From contig JAYKKR010000006.1 in assembly GCA_036971615.1 (NCBI GenBank), positions 62,001-126,000 of the forward strand: a stretch of 64,000 bases of DNA. The letters are read 5' to 3'. Below the pieces are notes generated by a model, which worked only from the letters and a program-made list of their open reading frames with translations, had not been told where the DNA came from and searched no databases. Below, in pieces: positions 45,681 to 58,296 of this stretch. The first letter of the stretch is position 1. Every line of letters begins with the position of its first letter. The DNA comes from Amyloporia xantha. Its lineage: Eukaryota; Basidiomycota; Agaricomycetes; Polyporales; Adustoporiaceae. The translations under genes were made by a program, and so were the position numbers.

Positions 45681-48600
45681 GAGGAGGGGAACAAATGAGT
45701 TTAAGAGGAGAGGAGGGGAGTGTAGGGAAAACCCTAGGGCAGTCTAACGAATTCGCTAGCGCGAAGAGGAGCACGACAGCACAGGCGGTGTAGAGGTTGG
45801 ATGAAAGGGAGGATAAAGCGCCAACGACCGTTGGTCAGTTGTCTTATATTCGTCCGTTCCAACCCACGCGAGATCAACATACTCAAAACACGCCAAAACA
45901 TGTCAGCCATTTCCCGGCCCAATTTCAAGACACCGCCGAGATGCCGCTCCCGATTCAGACCAAACTATTTACTAGCCGCCCAATTGGGTGCGTGAGTTCT
46001 GCTGTTGGAAGGTCGGAATACGACGGATCTTCACCCACATGCTCGCCCTCAGCGGCAAGAGAATACTGCGGCGACCGTGGCACCATGTTGTCCGACGGAT
46101 GGGAGGACGGAGGACGGGCGGACGAGGGTAGGTCTGTGCAACCCAGTGGCGTTAACCTCCGTCCCCATTTCCAGCTGAATTTCCCCCCTTCAAACGGGCA
46201 GACGCCCCTCCCGCACCGGTGCACCGACGAAATCCCATACGGCACCCGAGGATCTCGTCTTACTCTGTGTTTTGCGGTCGCCCCAGTTGGCAACCATCAC
46301 GGCTCGTACGTATCGTGTGTGCGAACGCCAGGCCGCGATGGGTGGGTGCCATTGGGTGGGCATCATCTTGACTGCTGTCCGCTACCATTTCACAGTTCAT
46401 CATGATGCCTGGCCTCGTACGTGATCATCAGCCACTGTCGTCCCACCTCCCGCTGAACTTGGGCCCAATGAGCACCGTGAATAGGACTCGACAGATAGAC
46501 AGATGGCCGCCTCCACACGAAACTTCTCATGGACACGGTCGTCCGACCATCTCCTATCGGCTATTAGGCGGCCCAACGACGCGGGCCCGCACCGTCACAT
46601 ATTCACAATCGCCTACCACGACTTGGAATTTTCTCGCCATGATGTCCAGTGGAAAGCGTCAGACGGTCAGGTGCCGCACCAATAATAGTTACTGTGCGCC
46701 ACATATCCAGACACACCTTCTCAGACCTGTATCGTCCGCGTACACATGTATAATGCGGTGACAGCATTATTCATGGCAATGATATCATAGACCGCTTGCC
46801 TGCTTCTCGATTTCCATTGGTACAAGATATCCAGTCCGAACCTCGGTCTCTGTCGTCGCACCCTTTATGCATATAGAACTTGTCGAACTTCATAGCACCG
46901 CTCATAACTGGATATCGTCCCTGTATCCAACCCGGATCCTAGCGAACGTCCACGCGACGTTGATAACATATTTTTGGCATGTACAGCAAAGGCACTCGAG
47001 CTAAAAATCCACCGTCGTATGTTCGCGGGCTTGTCAAACAAAGCCGCCATCTCCACCATCCTCGGATTCTGCATTACCTGTGCCTGACACGGGTGGGTTC
47101 CGGATGAATCTTGCTGCAGCTAGCTGAATTGGCCCCAAAGCCAAACGCCGCCAAAGGCGTGCAAACGACACGGTCTTCGACATCTGATCGGACAAATAAC
47201 GCCGCATCGTATTTTTGGACCGCTACTGCACGAGATTCGACCTAGATCGTCGAGGAAAGACGCAGGGGTGCGGCGATAAGTGAACATGACCTCGCTGGCT
47301 TTACGATTATCGACAAAGGGGGCGGGAAGCTGTGAGCAGTACGAGCATCTCGTGCATCGCCCCCACTCGCAGATATCGTCGAAGAGCACAGCAGTGCCAC
47401 TCAGATGGGAACGCCCCTGTGCGCTCCTGGACTCTGGTGTCACAGCTGTCACGCTGCAATTGAACTATTTTTGGAATGATCGGCGCCCAGGCTGAGCGGG
47501 TGGGTGGCCACCGTCATCCATTCATCCCTGTCTTCCGAATAGGAGCAGTCACAGGAACTCACGGATACGTCGTAGGCGGATCGTGCGGTCCAGGCGTTCG
47601 AGCTTCGAATGAGGGGACGTCCCATCGAGATTCCTGCGCACGTCAGTCGAATCAAGTCGAACAGTCGGATCGACGTCCATTCATGCCACCATTTGACTAT
47701 GTAGCTCTCTCGTTGTCCTAAGGCCCTCATGAAAACGGGAAGCCCGAGGTCGCGGTGGTCGCTCGGTGTCGGGCGCAAGCATAGCCACTGTCGATACTCC
47801 GAGTTTCATTCTCGAAGAACGCACAGGTGCCTGCTATGTCGCCCGAGTAGCCGCCAACGCGGTCAACCTCGACTACGCTGTGAATCGCAAACGAGGAACA
47901 CGATTACTTTTAGCTACGCGCCTTCCGTGGAAATGAATATTACGCCACCTTCTCATGCAATATGATGCGGACCCGAGTAAGTACTGTGCTGCGCATGTCC
48001 CGGCGGCGTGCAGGATCCTAGCCAAAGTTGGCGTGTTCTCCTGAGTAAGATGCGCGGAGAAGCAAAGAAGACAAATTCGGACACATGTCAATTCAGCCTA
48101 CAGATACATACCCCCTTATGTAAAATCGAGCTAACCATCCGCGGGAAAGCTGCACTGATGTGGATAGAGACTGTCATGATGGAAGTGGAGCTATGCGGGA
48201 TCAGAAGACGCTTCCCCAGCGTCTGAACGAGCTTGCAGCCTTGCACAGGTCCTTGACCCCACTTATGCATGTGGTGTCGAGCCAAGGGGCCGCCTTCAAC
48301 ATACAGCACAAACAGTACTCTTCTCCAGTCTTAACTCGGAATAGGAGATTCTGGTTTTGCGATATCGCTAATATCGTTGGATACATCGTCATGAAGCCAC
48401 CTGCGGGACAGGTCTCTGGCAGAGCGTGAAGTCGCAGACGCGCCCTAGTATTGTTGGAACCTACCCGAGATCGCATCATGGCAACATACCACCCACAGAC
48501 AAATAGCAGCGGCTGATCCTGTCGAACCGCAGCTAGCCCAGCAATAGATGAAACAAGTGGAGCCGTACCCCGGGTGAAAAGTGTCTGACGACTATGCATC

Positions 48601-51600
48601 GGGGCTCACGACTGGCACTGAGCACACGACCAATATCGATTCGATCGACGAGCGGCGGGAGAAACGATCGGCGGGGAACAGCCACATGAGAAATTAGAGA
48701 CGTATTTGAAACGTATGCCCAAATGCGTCATTTCACGTACAGCTGCGGACAACGCTTACTCTTTGGTAGTGCATAGCTGATTTCAGTAACTTGAAATACC
48801 GACCTCGGTCTCGTAGCCGAGACCGCAGCAGGTTTGATGCAGCCGGGCAGCCGGGAGTAAACCAGGTTTGAGCACAGGCCAGGTCGGTACTGGACAGGAA
48901 AACGAACGAAGGACACATTGTCATTGACAGATGAGACCGGTTCGATCGTTTCACCATCTCAGCCTTAAACGTTTGGTATACTGAACCGCCAGAAGAGAAG
49001 GTCACACGAGGATATGTCGGCGGGCGTCCTGGTACTCAGAGTTCAGCACAGGCGCACCTGCGGTACCATCACCATCGCTCCGAATGTGGATGGTCGTCGC
49101 AGATTCGGCGTGCCTCTGGCTACCAGATGCAGGCCACTTGACCTTTTAGGCTTGTATGAGGTGTCGGCCGCCGGCAGAGCAGAAAGGCGGAACGCAAGAG
49201 ACTTGAGGTGCCCAGACGGAGCAAGCAGTCGAAGTCGAACGCGAAGCAGTGAAACCTAGGGTTTGAGAGAATCGATAGCCTGGAGCTCAGGAGAAACTCC
49301 CGCGCAGATCCGCCAAGCAGCGCCAGTGACCGTGGGCCGTGGGCTCAGCAGGTAGACCATGTTGTCTAGCTTTGAGGCAGTACTTCAAGAAGCAGCTTCA
49401 CCGTTGATCACGAGAACTATCGCAGCGTCATCAGAGCCCACTCGACACTCCAATGCCGACGATCCATTCCTTCGATTCATTCCGGCCAAACAAATCTGCC
49501 CAGCCGGCCGCCCACATGGTGACATGGTCATTGCGCGCGAAGACGTCTTCAGAGGGTGCACGGCAGTGACGGACCGACCGCTAGAATTGCTGATCGATAT
49601 GGCCGCCGCCATTCAGCTTACTGTTAGGCGGCGGGTTCATCGAAGGGAGCTCGGATGGACTTGCGCAATAAGTGCAGGACTGCAGCCAAGGGTGGTTTCG
49701 ACGAGCTTGATGCAGGCTGCACACCCCCCGCTGATAATTTCCACAAAAGGAAAGCATCGGGCCTTGTCAAGTTGTGGTCCGTGGACGAAAAATGTGCCGC
49801 GGCCGGGCATCGATCTGCATCTGTGGGGGGGAGAACGTATGTGCGAATTGATCGCCGGGATCGTCGAGTCGAGGACAACGTGCCGGAAAAACGGCGGCCC
49901 CGCTCCAACGACTGCAGCCTCGAGATGAGTGCGTAAATTTCTATCCGAGGCAGATCGGCAGGGACAGTGTCGGCCATAGGCAGGCACATGCATACGTTCA
50001 GGACATTATTGCGAAAGACGTATTCTGTCAATGCGCAGAGCCATAGCACAGGAGTGAAAGAGTCCACGTGTCGTCGCCTCGGACACTTTACATAGAATGG
50101 TCGTGAACTTCAAGGCCTTCCGAAGTAACTCTGGGAACCGAGAGAGCGATCCAGAAGAAAAGAAACCATTTTAGTTCCCCTGCAACGCTGATACACGCTG
50201 CATACAGCACCCTTGGAGCCGAAGGATCCTTGCATTTCTCACCCCAGCATCAAAATTTCAGGTTCGTGGTCGCCATTGGCGGGTCAATTTGCCATCGGGA
50301 TCCACGGACGACGATGGAAAGAAGAAGAATATGCAAAAAGAGCAAACACGTTCGAGCACGTTGAGAACGGCGCTCGGCCCATCAGGGCCAGACCCAAAAA
50401 CAACTTGCCTCCGTCCGTCTTTCCCAGCTAAGACCTTGCTGACACATTCCTGCCTTCAAACCATCCGTTTCCTTTGGGAACGGAGTAGAGAGCCAGATAG
50501 CACTAGCTTGCCGCCAGAGCAGTATGGCAGAGGAGGCAATTGTTTCGAAGCATGTGGCCGTAGTATGATAGGTAAATGCACATGTTTCGGGAGAAGATGG
50601 CCTGTGCGTTTTGCGAGGTGTGAAGAGCAACAGACCGACGAGGAGACGAGGAAGATAGTGCGGCAGTAGTGACTCGGAGGAGACGAGTGCGGAGGAAGAG
50701 GGGCATCTGGGCGCTTGTCGATTCCGATGCGCTTTGTTCAGGCTTGCAGGCGGCTCAGACAGAATATACGCCTTGATCCAATGTAACGAGACAACCCGCC
50801 TCTTGCAACTTGCGTTCTGCAGTACCTTGATCACTTGGAATGTCCTGTTTCGATGGCGGAGGAGTTGCACCCATCAGTTCTGAGGTAAGTGGCCTGTCGC
50901 CCCTAGGCCTGGAGCAAGTCTTGACTCTTGATTAACAGCGACGAGCATGCATTAGCCTACGACGTCCGATCAAGGAGACGCATTAAGCATGCGGCATGAA
51001 ATGGTCAGCGAGTAGTGCAAGTTTCAGGTCGTTTGCCTGTACATGTCTTGTGCAGGACACCGAAACGTCGAGGAAACAGCCTTGAGCTTTTGGGGATCCG
51101 GACAACTCTTCAATCACGCCTCTGCCATCTGTCGACAGCCGCTTCGAGTCCGACAAGCCAGCGGTCCACCGCTCACCCATCTCCCCATGATCGTCATGAT
51201 CGCACCCAAATAACCTGCCAGATGTGCTGTCGCTCGCGGCTCAGGCCATCTGCGTTGCTACCCTACGACGCAGTGCCCCATCCACACCCGACGTCGACCT
51301 CAGCATCCATATTGCCTTTACATGACTATCAATCGCCAGTCTGATCAACCCGATGGTGTCCAGGTACGCTCTTGGGCAGTGTCTGTCTGTCTTCGTCCAC
51401 CTCCCACGTCACACGAAAACGGTACCTACTGCGCCGATGGCGCCATATAGCTTGTCTGCCGTCCATGATAGCGCAAACATAGCAAGTTCTCTCGTGCAGT
51501 GATAGCCTGTCGTGCCTTAGTCTCTTCATGCGCCAGCGTCACATTCTACTCCTTACAGACTCCTTCTGCCCTTACTGCGGAAGCGCTGTCCCACTTCACT

Positions 51601-53928
51601 TGTCTGTGAGCCTTTCTTCCTCTTGACGTGTCCAGCTCGCCTGTATGCGTTCAGGCGACGCCCTGGGTAACGACAGATTGCCGTGCTAATCCCGAGCATC
51701 TCCCGATGTATACTGGGCATCGACTTATGATGTGACCGCTGGCAAGTTCTCCGCGGTGTATTACACTCGTAAAATCCCACTTCTCGCATCAAAACACCCA
51801 TTTTCGATGGCAGCAGGCGTTAGAAGACGTTCGAATGAGCTCGCAGGCGATCGTGTTCTCCGCGGGCACTGCACAGGTAATCCTGTCTTCTCTCTCCTTT
51901 GTATCTCGACCAGTCTCTTTGCCAAATATACCTGACTCATGGCGAGCATGCGGGCCATGCGTATGTGGATGACAGCAGTGAGATACCTATTTATGTCTTG
52001 TTCCTGCCTCTATCCGACACTCACCCACCCCCCATCGCTTACGGCCCCTCGGTTTCCTGCTTTTGCCCATCTTTTAACCAGTCACGATAGCCTATCTTAC
52101 CACTCGGGCCATCCAGGATCGCAGCGCACACGGTGTGGGTATGGTACCTTTCGTATGTAAGTGTATGCTCCGATTACCTTTGTAGCATTCACACAAGGCC
52201 GCTTTCTCATGTCTGCTGTATTTCAAATAGAGTGCACAGAGCTATACGTCCGCCGTCCCTGGTGAGTGGGCCTCAAGCTCAAAGGCGCGCTCAGTATGTA
52301 TACAGTATGGCGAACCATACCTCACACTTGGTTGGTCAGAATACGGCAGAACGCGGAAGACTCACCCGAGTCCTCGCGCGGACCAAGGCTGGAGCCTGGC
52401 AAGTAAACTACATTTCCTCTCAGGGGGAAACCCCTCCCATCCAGCAACGTGCACGGTCGCTCAGGCTGTCATCTCCGTGGTGTCGAGATGCAGCACCTCC
52501 TCGTGCGTGCAACGGTCCATGCCGACATCGCATGTCCCTGCCAGTCACTAATACACTATCAGGGTCTACTACCTATATGGGCGCCTCGATCGCTTCATCC
52601 TCCCTGCACAAGATATGCAGCTCCACGACTTCCGAGGCTCACAAGGTATGGTTCGTCCCGGACACAGTTGCTTGCCTACTACCACATCCTGTATCGACCA
52701 CACCGCCGCAGTTCATTTAGCTGGAAGAAGCACGCATGTGGTCCTGCCCCTCGCGACCTGTCCCGTTTCCTTGGACGCCCGGGGGCAGGTTCAGGCTGTG
52801 CGTTCCGTAGGTACCCTCCCCTTCCTTCTCAACTCGAACGGGGAAGACAAGCATGTCTCGGGCATGCAAGTGGTTCGCCCGTGGCGTCTACACCACCTTG
52901 GAGACGAGACGCCATCATCCGCCTTCCCAGCTCCAACGCCAATACCAATACCAGTGGTATCGGGTCGTGCAAAAAGCTTCAACCCCCGCATCCACAGACA
53001 ACGGACGACAGACCACAGACCATAAGCTCGCCGCTCGCTTCGCGGAGGTACACGTACACTTCAGCCACCTCCATTCTCTCCGCAGCGCTTCTCCCAGGAC
53101 ACGCCCATCGCCGTGGAGATGCCCCTGTCCCTCTGCGAGCGACGAACGAGTCTCGCCGTGCTCCCTGTCTTTCCACTCCCTCTCAACCAGCGGAACGGGG
53201 GGCTAGTCCGGGACCCCTCAGTTGAGAGCGGATATCTAGAGATATCCGCTCTCCGGCTGAGATGTCCCAGACGGTGCTCCTCGTGGCGACCATAGTGCAT
53301 CCGTACTCAACGAGACGGGCTTCTACGCGTGGTGGTGAACGGTCCTGTTGCAAAGTCGTGGTCTGCCACCCAGCGAGTCCCGCATCGCCCCGTCCCGTCT
53401 CGTCTCGTCTCTTCTGCTACCAGTTGATGATGGCTTCTCAATTGCGACTTGCCTAGCAGTCCACCCTTCGTGTTTTACTCATTGACCCGAGCTTTTAGTA
53501 TCTCACCTCTCCGCCAGAATGTTCGCAAACTGGTGAAGCTTTAAGTATATGCATATTCCAGGTGAATATCGGGAACCAGGAACTCTATGAGCCTGATATA
53601 CGGCTCAGTACCCACTCTTCAGGGTGGCGTTTCTTGGCCTCTGTGGATCGCAACTACGTACATGGGACCATGCTGCTTCATTCCGCCAGCTAGACTCGGA
53701 ACGCATATCCCCGCAGTGACGATAAACCATCCTCACAAACGGTCTGACCATCGAATATCTTGCGCGACGCATTGCATACATTACACGAAGTGACTATAAG
53801 TACACATGAAAATCGAATTTTGAAGCACTTCTGAACACAACACCAGGACCGCACCCAGTCCGTCGTTCTAACGTTCCTCGACACATCTAGCACGCGCTCA
53901 CAGGCGGACAGGAGAGCAACGCAGATGC
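45681..53928. other. 8.2-kb region without a supportable gene
   Basis: This lies upstream of the H+-ATPase and downstream of the oxalate decarboxylase-type gene. Open frames reach only about 260 codons, overlap on both strands, contradict each other, and show no domain, signal peptide or splice pattern I recognise. Base composition is mixed, not like a simple repeat array. I see no LTR pair or long terminal repeat. Short T-rich motifs of the form TATTTTTGGA recur (near 46970, 47210 and 47465). The part nearest 45680 must be the ATPase promoter. A palindrome at 53224-53253 is listed separately. Confidence 0.5.
53195..53280. repeat. Perfect 13-bp palindrome arms inside a longer imperfect hairpin
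   Basis: GAGAGCGGATATC, a 4-nt TAGA loop, then GATATCCGCTCTC (53224-53253) is a perfect stem. The arms continue outward imperfectly (GGGAC...CTCAG on the left against CTGAG...GTCCC on the right), giving a stem of roughly 28 nt per side with bulges. Confidence 0.85.
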
Positions 53929-55324
53929 TCACGGGAGGGTCCCATCGCGCACGGGGGTCTTGCCCTTGTCGAGCGCCTTGATGAAGTCGTCCCCGAGGTT
54001 CAGGTGGTCTTTGACCAGGTAGCCCGGCGTCACCGCGAGCCACTGGTTCAGCGAGAACTCTTCGAACCTGCGCGGGAGAGATGGGGGTTACGGTCAGCAA
54101 AGACTTAAGAGCGCAAGCAGGGGCGCTGAATAGAAAAACGAACGCACTTGGGCGCCTTGAACACCTCGAGCATCTCGATCGGCTCGTCGCCGATGTTCTC
54201 GATGTAGTGCCCGCAGTTGCGCGGGACGATCATGATGTCGCCCGCGACGAAGTTGAACGTGCGCGTCGCCTGCACCGTGAAGATCGTCACCCGCGCCTTG
54301 CCGCGGATGAACATCGACCACTGTCGCGCGATTGACATCAGCATCAGCGCGCACATAGCAAGAAGAAGAAACCGGCACGCGACGCACCTCGTCCGACAGC
54401 GGGTGCCAGTGCATCTCGCGCAGCGCGCCGGGGTTGATGATGACGTGCGCGGCGCTGATGGTGGTGATGCTCCAGATGCTGCTGTCCGTGATACGCACCT
54501 CGCCGCCGGCGGTCTTGATCGGCTGCTGCGCGAGCATCTTGTGCGTCATGCGACGCTTCGTCGGCGAACTGCCCGCCTGCGTCTCGTCCGCGGCGGACTT
54601 CTTCGACAGGACCGAGCGGAAGATGAACTTCTCGCGGTCGGGAATCTTCGCGAAGGTGTCCTCGGGGACCTTGAAGTTCTTGCGGAGGATGTCCTTGGGT
54701 GTGTGCGCGAACCAGTCGGTCAGCTGGAACGCCTTGTATTCTGAGGACTCGCCGTCGTCGAAGATCTGCGATGGAGTGAGAGGTCAGAGGTGGCACAGCG
54801 ACGAAGATGGTGCAAACTGACGAGGATGAATTCACAGCCACCCTCGAGACCCTGCAGGGAGTGGGGGACACCGGCGGGGAAGAACCAGAGGTCGCCCTTC
54901 TCGACATCCTCCTCAAAGTAGTGTCCTCCAAAGTCGACGCCGGTGATACGGACACGGCCCTCGAGCATGAACGCCCATTCCGAGTCGTTGTGCCTGCAGC
55001 GGGGGATCAGACCTACCCTTTACAGACGCATATAGTCACTTACCAGTGCAAGTCACGGACGGCGCCCTCTTCGAGCCGCATATTGGTAGAGCCGAAATCG
55101 CGGGACATGGGGAGTTCGCGAACGGTTGTCTCGCGGGCCCAGCCGCCCTCCTCGAGACGCATGTGAGAGTCGGCCCAGGACCATTTCATGCTGAGGACGG
55201 TGCCCCAGTCGGTGGGCGGGGGGCGGATCATGTCTGGGTTCTGGCGCTCGCGGTCGGGGTTGCGCGGGCCAACGATGGAGGAGCCTCTGCCGTCGAGGAA
55301 CGGTTCGGGAGGAGCGAAGGACAT
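53929..55324 (-). CDS. Oxalate decarboxylase-type bicupin
   Basis: Manganese bicupin expected to convert oxalate to formate and CO2; wood-decay fungi use it to control oxalate. Minus-strand start at 55324, [19 protein letters not shown]. The conserved lead-in [20 protein letters not shown] is followed by cupin 1 with [16 protein letters not shown] (the His-x-His pair, split by an intron, and Glu) and [13 protein letters not shown] (third His). Cupin 2 has [15 protein letters not shown] and [18 protein letters not shown], so both metal sites appear complete. The end is [16 protein letters not shown]...GTLP then TGA at 53929. Four short introns; about 390-400 residues. Many fungal homologues carry a signal peptide; here none starts at 55324, although the frame stays open upstream to 55507, where MVESFIFDFFTRLG begins. 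Oxalate oxidase-type activity cannot be excluded. Confidence 0.9.
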
Positions 55325-58296
55325 GTCGAATAAGTGTGTTTGAGGATTGGTAGTAGAGGTGGAAAGAGGATGAGATGCGGAGGTGATTGAAGGACGAAAG
55401 GGAAGACGGCGAGGTATATAAGGGATATTGTGGATGAGGGTACGGAGGTATGTCATGATGAGCACACCTAGTCTCGTGAAGAAGTCAAAAATAAAGGACT
55501 CCACCATGTCGATGTCATGCTAGACCACCATCAAGTCTTCTCTCTCAAGTCTTTATACCTCTGCCACAGCTCGCGTTCCACAGCTCGGTGTGCCACTGTG
55601 TGCGCGCGCATGGTGTTGCATGCGTTGGAGGACGCGAGATGTTGGAAACGTTGCTGCTGCAGTGAGCCTGCAGGACGCAGAGAAACATGACCAGCGGCGT
55701 AGGACGAGGATTGAGTTGTACACTCCACTCCATCTGCAAGCGCCCATTAGCCATGTCTAAAAATAGCACTCCTAGCATGTTCTAAAAATACCTGGCGTCC
55801 TATTTACGTCGAGGTCCGGATGACGACACCGCTCTGCTGCGTATCGGTACCGCATCCACGACCGTGGATATGGCGGCCAGCCCCCGCGCTGCGCTGCGCT
55901 ACAGGTTCTGGACTCTGGACGTGAACATATGGGAGAAATCTTTCGCCAACTGAGACTGGGGCTCCTGCGCGCGAGCGTCCCAAACTGCGTGTTTGTGGGG
56001 CAAACCTTCAACTTGAGTCTCCAGATTAACGAAGTTGCGAATCTATATCATTTTCCGCTTGAGTGGCTGGGAGGAGAGGCACCGTACATAGATCGCAGTT
56101 CTATAAAGTTATATCCAGACATGCGGTCACTTGGATGAAGCTGCAGACGGGACTCGCGCGGAGGACGTCGACTTCATGCATCCCGCAGGCGAGCGAGTCT
56201 GCAGAGATAGATATAGTGGTGGTTCGGGGGCAAAGATGACGACTGCCCCATGAGCGATGTGGAGGAGGGAAGAGGCGGCGAGCCAAAAGAAGAAACTAGG
56301 ACTTGCAGACTGGTTCGATAGGTCGTCGAAGAAAGGGTGGCTGGCTAGCACCGGTGGAGAGATGGGATTCCCGGGCGATTTCGGTGGCCGCAGAGAACGC
56401 GCCGATTGTATATATATATCGTCTTGTTTACTCGAAAGGAGGCCTATAGAATCGATTTGGAGTTTGTTGGGTCGCCTAGAAATTACCGATAGTAGCTAGA
56501 CTCTGAACTCAGACTCGGCGCGCGCGACATCCTCGTCGCTCGTTCGTGCAACACTCAATACTCGGAAGAGGCTCTCAGACTCTAACGGAAAAGGGGGAAA
56601 GTTGGATGTATGCTCCATTCGAAGGCGGGAGGGCGCCTTTATATAATGTACAAGTCTTCGAACAACATTTGGATGACATATATGGAATAGAAGCTACAAA
56701 AGACAGCTTGTGCCCGAAGACACCGAATGCATGACAGAAGGGAAAAGTAAAAACATTATAATACAGATTTGGAAGGATGATGACCAAATATGGAAAGGGT
56801 TCTGGGAGCCGAGTCGCCGGCACAAACGATGTAGGCTCGAGCTTCGTGCTTAGCTCGTCGTCGGGCAATGTCTCAGTGGATTCGCGAAGTCCCGAGACAC
56901 GTCCTATTTGCTGCGCAACCCGCCGCCCTCGGGAGCGGGACATCGCCTCGTTCGCTCATCACACCTACGCCTTCAGACTCACCGCGCCGTCCACCATCGC
57001 TGTCCACCGCCCGAGATTCGAGGATACAAAATACCTATGGGTAACGCGAGCTAAGTACGATACGAGTTGAAAATGCTCAAGAAAAGAAAGAAACAGAAAA
57101 AAAGAAAAATTGATCGATCGTTTTGTGTTTTGCTCTTCTGGATTTCTACGCGTCACACGCGTTCCTCTTCTACAGCGAGCATACATATGGCCCCTGATAT
57201 AAGGCTGCACCATGCTGGGCAGAAGCCTCACAGAAGAGGAGGGACCACTCAATCTGGAAAGACACTTGCTAAAATAGGAAGGAGCCCGCCTCGCAGCTGC
57301 AGCGCATGAGAAAGCCTACGAAGTAAGTTCTACTTTCCGTGAGTCTGGCAGGAGACATGCAGACAATCTAATAATACATGCATGCTAACCTGGATACAGC
57401 TTTCCATGGCCACCGCTCCGTTGGGGAACTTCATATTGGAGCAAGAACGGAACCATGTATGGAGCCTGAGGCCGAGGGCCCTGTTAGTGTTACTATACAG
57501 CCAGTACTGCGCCTGGAAGTAATTTTACAGGTCGCAAAAGAGCTATTAATAAATCTGGAGCTCAAGGGGCCTCTTCGGCGCACGGTGCGAAGGCCATGTA
57601 TGAGTTGACCGACCCAATGCGCCAAACTATATCCTGGACCGGTAATTCGGTCTTGCGAATTACCGCAACGACTGTCAATGTCATGTTCCGCAGGATGCTA
57701 CATAGTGGCTCGCGCGTTGCTGAGTCTGCAAGTGAGCGGTCTCAGCCTGACTCGCTGCTGCCGTATACATCGTCTAGTCCGCGCACGACAAGCATTCAAA
57801 CCAACTAACCGGTTACTCTCCCCAGAGACGATGCCAACGGAGAGGAAAGGAGACGCATCTACAAGGCACATCGAAGCATTCACGAGCGGCAGAGAGGACG
57901 GCATCATTCTAGACGTACGGTGCATAAGCAAATCGTGGACATACATGTGCGGGCATGATCATGACAAGATGGACTTTCACGCATCCAATATATAGTATCG
58001 TTGGCGTGGGATGGGAGGCGGGTAGGGATATGGATAGAGGAAACACGCGTGCTGGGGGTGGGTCGAGATGCTAGATGGACAGTGAAGAAAGCGAGAAACG
58101 GAACGTGAACAGGAAAAAGAACATAAGAAAAGCCATTCTCACGAGAGCGAAAACAGCGGTGATGACGGGTATCGAAATCATAGTGCTAGTGCTAGATCCC
58201 CAACTTGCCCACCGCCGACCTGACATCGACAGCGCGCACAACGTCCGATTCTTCTCTCACAGAAATCAGCAAAACAGAGCAGACCTGCTCACGCCA
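55325..58296. other. 3-kb region with no supportable gene
   Basis: Holds the promoter of the bicupin gene (minus strand) and the 3' flank of Polo kinase. A minus-strand frame at 56943-56575 (122 codons; ending text VIILPNLYYNVFTFPFCHAF) and a plus-strand one at 56257-56499 are the best candidates, but neither can be extended by splicing into a recognised protein. A TA tract lies near 56408-56420. Confidence 0.4.

Noticed and set aside
45797..46405. 202-codon plus-strand frame upstream of PMA1
   Set aside because: No domain, signal or splice support, and a minus-strand frame overlaps it; more likely promoter DNA open by chance.
49359..50067. 189-codon plus and 147-codon minus frames
   Set aside because: Mutually overlapping on opposite strands with no domain in either.
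52133..53225. Overlapping 195- and 258-codon plus-strand frames in the gene desert
   Set aside because: Different frames cover the same bases, composition is Ser/Arg/Pro random-like and no family is recognisable.
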